A DNA stretch of 64,000 bases from Saccharomonospora viridis DSM 43017. Its GTDB lineage: Bacteria > Actinomycetota > Actinomycetes > Mycobacteriales > Pseudonocardiaceae. Below are positions 62,162-64,000 of the stretch, in pieces (within the stretch, counting starts at the first letter, position 1; each line of letters starts with the position of its first letter). The notes beneath the pieces are model-generated. The model did no database searches. It was not told the DNA's origin and saw only the letters and a list, made by a program, of their open reading frames with translations. Made by a program: the position numbers and the translations under genes. The stretch covers positions 2,630,001 to 2,694,000 of the forward strand of contig NC_013159.1 in NCBI RefSeq assembly GCF_000023865.1. Direction: 5' to 3'.

Positions 62162-62926
62162 TCAACGGCGGACGAGTCCGACCTCCTCGTACATGTCGGT
62201 CAGCCGGACCACGATCCTGGCCGGATCGGCGGGCACGAGACTCAGCCACGTCTCACCACCCCGTCCTTCGGTCACGGTGCCCAGATAACCCCCGCCGTCG
62301 GTGACGAACCAGCTCACCCCGCCGATCCGATGCAATCCGGCCCCCTGCCGTACCCGTATCGAAAACTGTCCCGCGGCGAAGACGGGTCGCGATTGCACGG
62401 CCAAAGCTTCGCGTGCCTGCTGCTCGAACACCCTCGCACGACGAGACGTCGAGTCCTCCATCGCCGCGTTCGACAACGCGTCCAGCGCCGAAGCGGGCAG
62501 ACTCACCCCCATCCCGGGACCGGCTTCGAACTCGGGCACCACCCCGACCGCTGCGGTGAACACCTCACCGGCTCGGATCGCGGTCAGCGCGACCGTGCGC
62601 CGGGGCTGCACCGCCAGGACACCCCGACCATTGGCCGCCACGGCCATCGCACGCAACGGCTCGGGGTCGGACAGGTCGATCAGCGCCTCGCACTCCACCA
62701 CCAGTGAAGCGTGAGCGAGCAACTCCAGTCGTTCACGTAATGCCGGGTCGAGCTCCCCACCGCGGAACAAGCCCCTGTCCGCGAGATTGGCGTAGACCTC
62801 GTCGCGGATACGGGCGCGTTCGTCCCGGGTCTCGCCCACACTGCGCACGGCCAGCGGCGCGGGAGAGCCCGGCAGCCTCAGATCGGACCACAGAATGTCG
62901 AGGGCGGACGCCGACACCCTGATCAC
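62162..62926 (-). CDS. ESX secretion-associated protein EspG
   Basis: 254-aa protein with the EspG fold signature: VSASALDILWSDLRLPGSP start, LAHASLVVECEALIDL, VLAVQPRRTVALTAIRAGEVF, and C-terminal VVRLTDMYEEVGLV. EspG proteins bind PE-PPE or WXG-like substrates in the cytosol for type VII secretion. Start GTG 62926 overlaps the stop of the upstream PPE-like gene (GTGA), so the two are translated together. No type VII core ATPase is in this window. Confidence 0.85.
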   Translation of the reverse strand: MIRVSASALDILWSDLRLPGSPAPLAVRSVGETRDERARIRDEVYANLADRGLFRGGELDPALRERLELLAHASLVVECEALIDLSDPEPLRAMAVAANGRGVLAVQPRRTVALTAIRAGEVFTAAVGVVPEFEAGPGMGVSLPASALDALSNAAMEDSTSRRARVFEQQAREALAVQSRPVFAAGQFSIRVRQGAGLHRIGGVSWFVTDGGGYLGTVTEGRGGETWLSLVPADPARIVVRLTDMYEEVGLVRR

Positions 62927-63549
62927 ACCGGGACCGACCTTCCGACCGTCGAGCCGGTACCACGGCCCGTGCCACCGTCGGCGTCCGACTCCCCGGTGCT
63001 CGTCAACCTCGGCGGCGTCGGAAACTCCCCGTCCGGCACGGCGGAACCGAGTGCCGCGGACCGGGCGTACATCACGTCGACGGCCTGCTGGCGGGCATGC
63101 TCGGCCTCGTCCCTGCGGGCCGCCATGGCATCGGACAGCCCCACGAGCCGCCACACGTCCCCGGCGGACGCCGCTTCCCGGATCATCGCCGCCGGGTCGT
63201 AGGACACGGGTTCCGGCATCTCCGCCTTGGCTCGCGCGGCGACTTCGGCCTGTCCCACCACCGCCTGACCCACGGTGTCCGACACGTCGGCGGCCTGTTC
63301 CGTCCAAGCCACGGCATCGCGTAGCACCGATCGCATCGACTCGGCGGCACCGCCCTGCCATGCCCTCTCACTGGCCTCGGACAACGCCGCCAACGTATCC
63401 CCCACCTCGCGCAGCTCACGCGCGAGCTTGGTCCATTCACGACCGATCTCACCCGCCACGGCCGGATCGTTGTCGGTCCCGACCTCCGCGTACATCCGCT
63501 CATGGGCGTATGACTCGTACCTGCGGTCATCGGCTGGTCTGCGGGTCAT
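62923..63549 (-). CDS. PPE/WXG-like type VII secretion substrate candidate
   Basis: 208-aa mostly helical protein. SERAWQGGAAESMRSVLRDAV has the WxG turn between helices typical of WXG100/PPE substrates (here at about residues 61-80). The C-terminal 50 residues are low-complexity Gly/Ser/Asp/Arg. No signal peptide. It overlaps the EspG gene by 4 nt and the DUF3558 gene by 4 nt, forming a small operon consistent with an EspG-bound secreted protein. A clear Yxxx[D/E] export motif is not evident. Confidence 0.75.
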   Translation of the reverse strand: MTRRPADDRRYESYAHERMYAEVGTDNDPAVAGEIGREWTKLARELREVGDTLAALSEASERAWQGGAAESMRSVLRDAVAWTEQAADVSDTVGQAVVGQAEVAARAKAEMPEPVSYDPAAMIREAASAGDVWRLVGLSDAMAARRDEAEHARQQAVDVMYARSAALGSAVPDGEFPTPPRLTSTGESDADGGTGRGTGSTVGRSVPV

Positions 63550-64000
63550 GTCAGCTCCGCTTCGATCGCCTCCGCCACCGTGGTGGCACGTTCACAGGCC
63601 TGTGCGGTGTCGTGGAAGTCCGCCATCGTCACATCGACGTGCACGGTCCGCACCCCGGCTCGCGTGCCAGTCTCCCCGGCCTCAAGGAGCACCGAACACG
63701 TGCCGTCGTCCGCTTCTCGGTCCGCGACAAGCAGCGCGGGCATGGCCCCGACGCGGACCTCCTCGGCAGCCGGCGTCCTCGTCCTCAGCTCCGCCAGAGC
63801 CGTATTCCCGTCCAATGTCACCGTGAGTCCGAACGCCCCCGGTTCGACGTAGTCGCACACCGGGGAACCGGCCACCGTGCCGGGCTCGCCCACGGAGGTC
63901 AACCCGGCACGGGAACGTTCCTGCGGGTCGAGCAGCGCACACGGGTCCAGTTCAGAGGCAGCCTGCCGACCGGAACTCGGGGTGGTAGCCGCAGGGCCGG
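63546..64000 (-). CDS. DUF3558 lipoprotein (partial, cut by window end)
   Basis: C-terminal part (about 150 residues) of a leftward protein whose start lies beyond 64000. ELDPCALLDPQERSRAGL is the DUF3558 hallmark, CDYVEPGAFGLTVTLD and a later Cys pair (DDGTCSVLLE, AQACERAT) complete the conserved disulfide pattern. DUF3558 proteins are secreted lipoproteins of mycolic-acid-related actinobacteria, often encoded beside EspG/PPE genes. Signal peptide not visible here. Confidence 0.85.
   Translation of the reverse strand, partial: GPAATTPSSGRQAASELDPCALLDPQERSRAGLTSVGEPGTVAGSPVCDYVEPGAFGLTVTLDGNTALAELRTRTPAAEEVRVGAMPALLVADREADDGTCSVLLEAGETGTRAGVRTVHVDVTMADFHDTAQACERATTVAEAIEAELT

Overview
The window is one stretch of high-GC actinobacterial core chromosome. 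GTG starts are common, Shine-Dalgarno sites are strong, many genes overlap by 1-4 nt, and there are no insertion sequences, phage genes, tRNAs, rRNAs or CRISPR arrays. Several features point to Pseudonocardiales, perhaps a Saccharomonospora- or Amycolatopsis-like organism: a phosphofructokinase with pyrophosphate-type residues, EspG/DUF3558 genes, F420-dependent oxidoreductases, DUF397/XRE pairs and a cvn conservon. This is inference from gene content. About 66 protein genes are called, plus one 23-codon leader peptide.

Layout. 0.1-7.8 kb: DEAD/DEAH helicase, BrkB-like membrane protein, DUF3039, pseudouridine catabolism (psuG-psuK), DUF3099, a class I methyltransferase and D-aminoacyl-tRNA deacylase. 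8.0-11.2 kb: a SigB-like sigma factor behind an ECF-type promoter, then class I fumarase. 11.2-16 kb: a cell-envelope group (lipoprotein, WGLLGL-repeat membrane protein, polysaccharide deacetylase divergent from a DUF4015 glycosidase-like protein, DUF5134 protein). 16.4-21.6 kb: two F420-type oxidoreductases downstream of fused isobutyryl-CoA mutase icmF. 21.7-26.8 kb: a complete conservon (cvnA-D), a membrane sensor kinase with a roadblock/GTPase module. 27.4-29.9 kb: a polyamine operon (ornithine decarboxylase, SAM decarboxylase, aminopropyltransferase). 29.8-32.7 kb: small membrane proteins and a lytic transglycosylase. 33.1-36.7 kb: acyl-CoA dehydrogenase divergent from a TetR regulator, then succinate-semialdehyde dehydrogenase. 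36.9-38.5 kb: DUF397/XRE/unknown accessory group.

38.5-43.8 kb: thioesterase II, pyruvate kinase, a SLC13 permease and a PPi-type phosphofructokinase. 43.8-45.1 kb: a type I DAHP synthase preceded by a leader peptide with five consecutive aromatic codons and an attenuator-like set of alternative RNA pairings. 45.1-55.1 kb: a block resembling the mycobacterial Rv2178c-Rv2187 neighbourhood (RNase AS, PlsC, hydrolase, NUDIX-NYN fusion, glucokinase, ArsA ATPase, two SRPBCC proteins, phosphoesterase, FadD15-like ligase). 55.6-57.5 kb: a DrrAB-type ABC exporter. 57.5-61.7 kb: the start of the division/cell-wall cluster (mraZ-rsmH-ftsL-pbpB, leftward), with a four-copy MraZ box over its promoter. 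62.2-64 kb: EspG, a PPE-like protein and a DUF3558 lipoprotein cut by the window edge.

The most rewarding parts are the aromatic leader/attenuator, the MraZ box, the ECF-type sigB promoter, the PPi-type PFK, the divergent aminopropyltransferase, the duplicated tail of CvnA and the NUDIX-NYN fusion. No wholly new defence or mobile system was seen.
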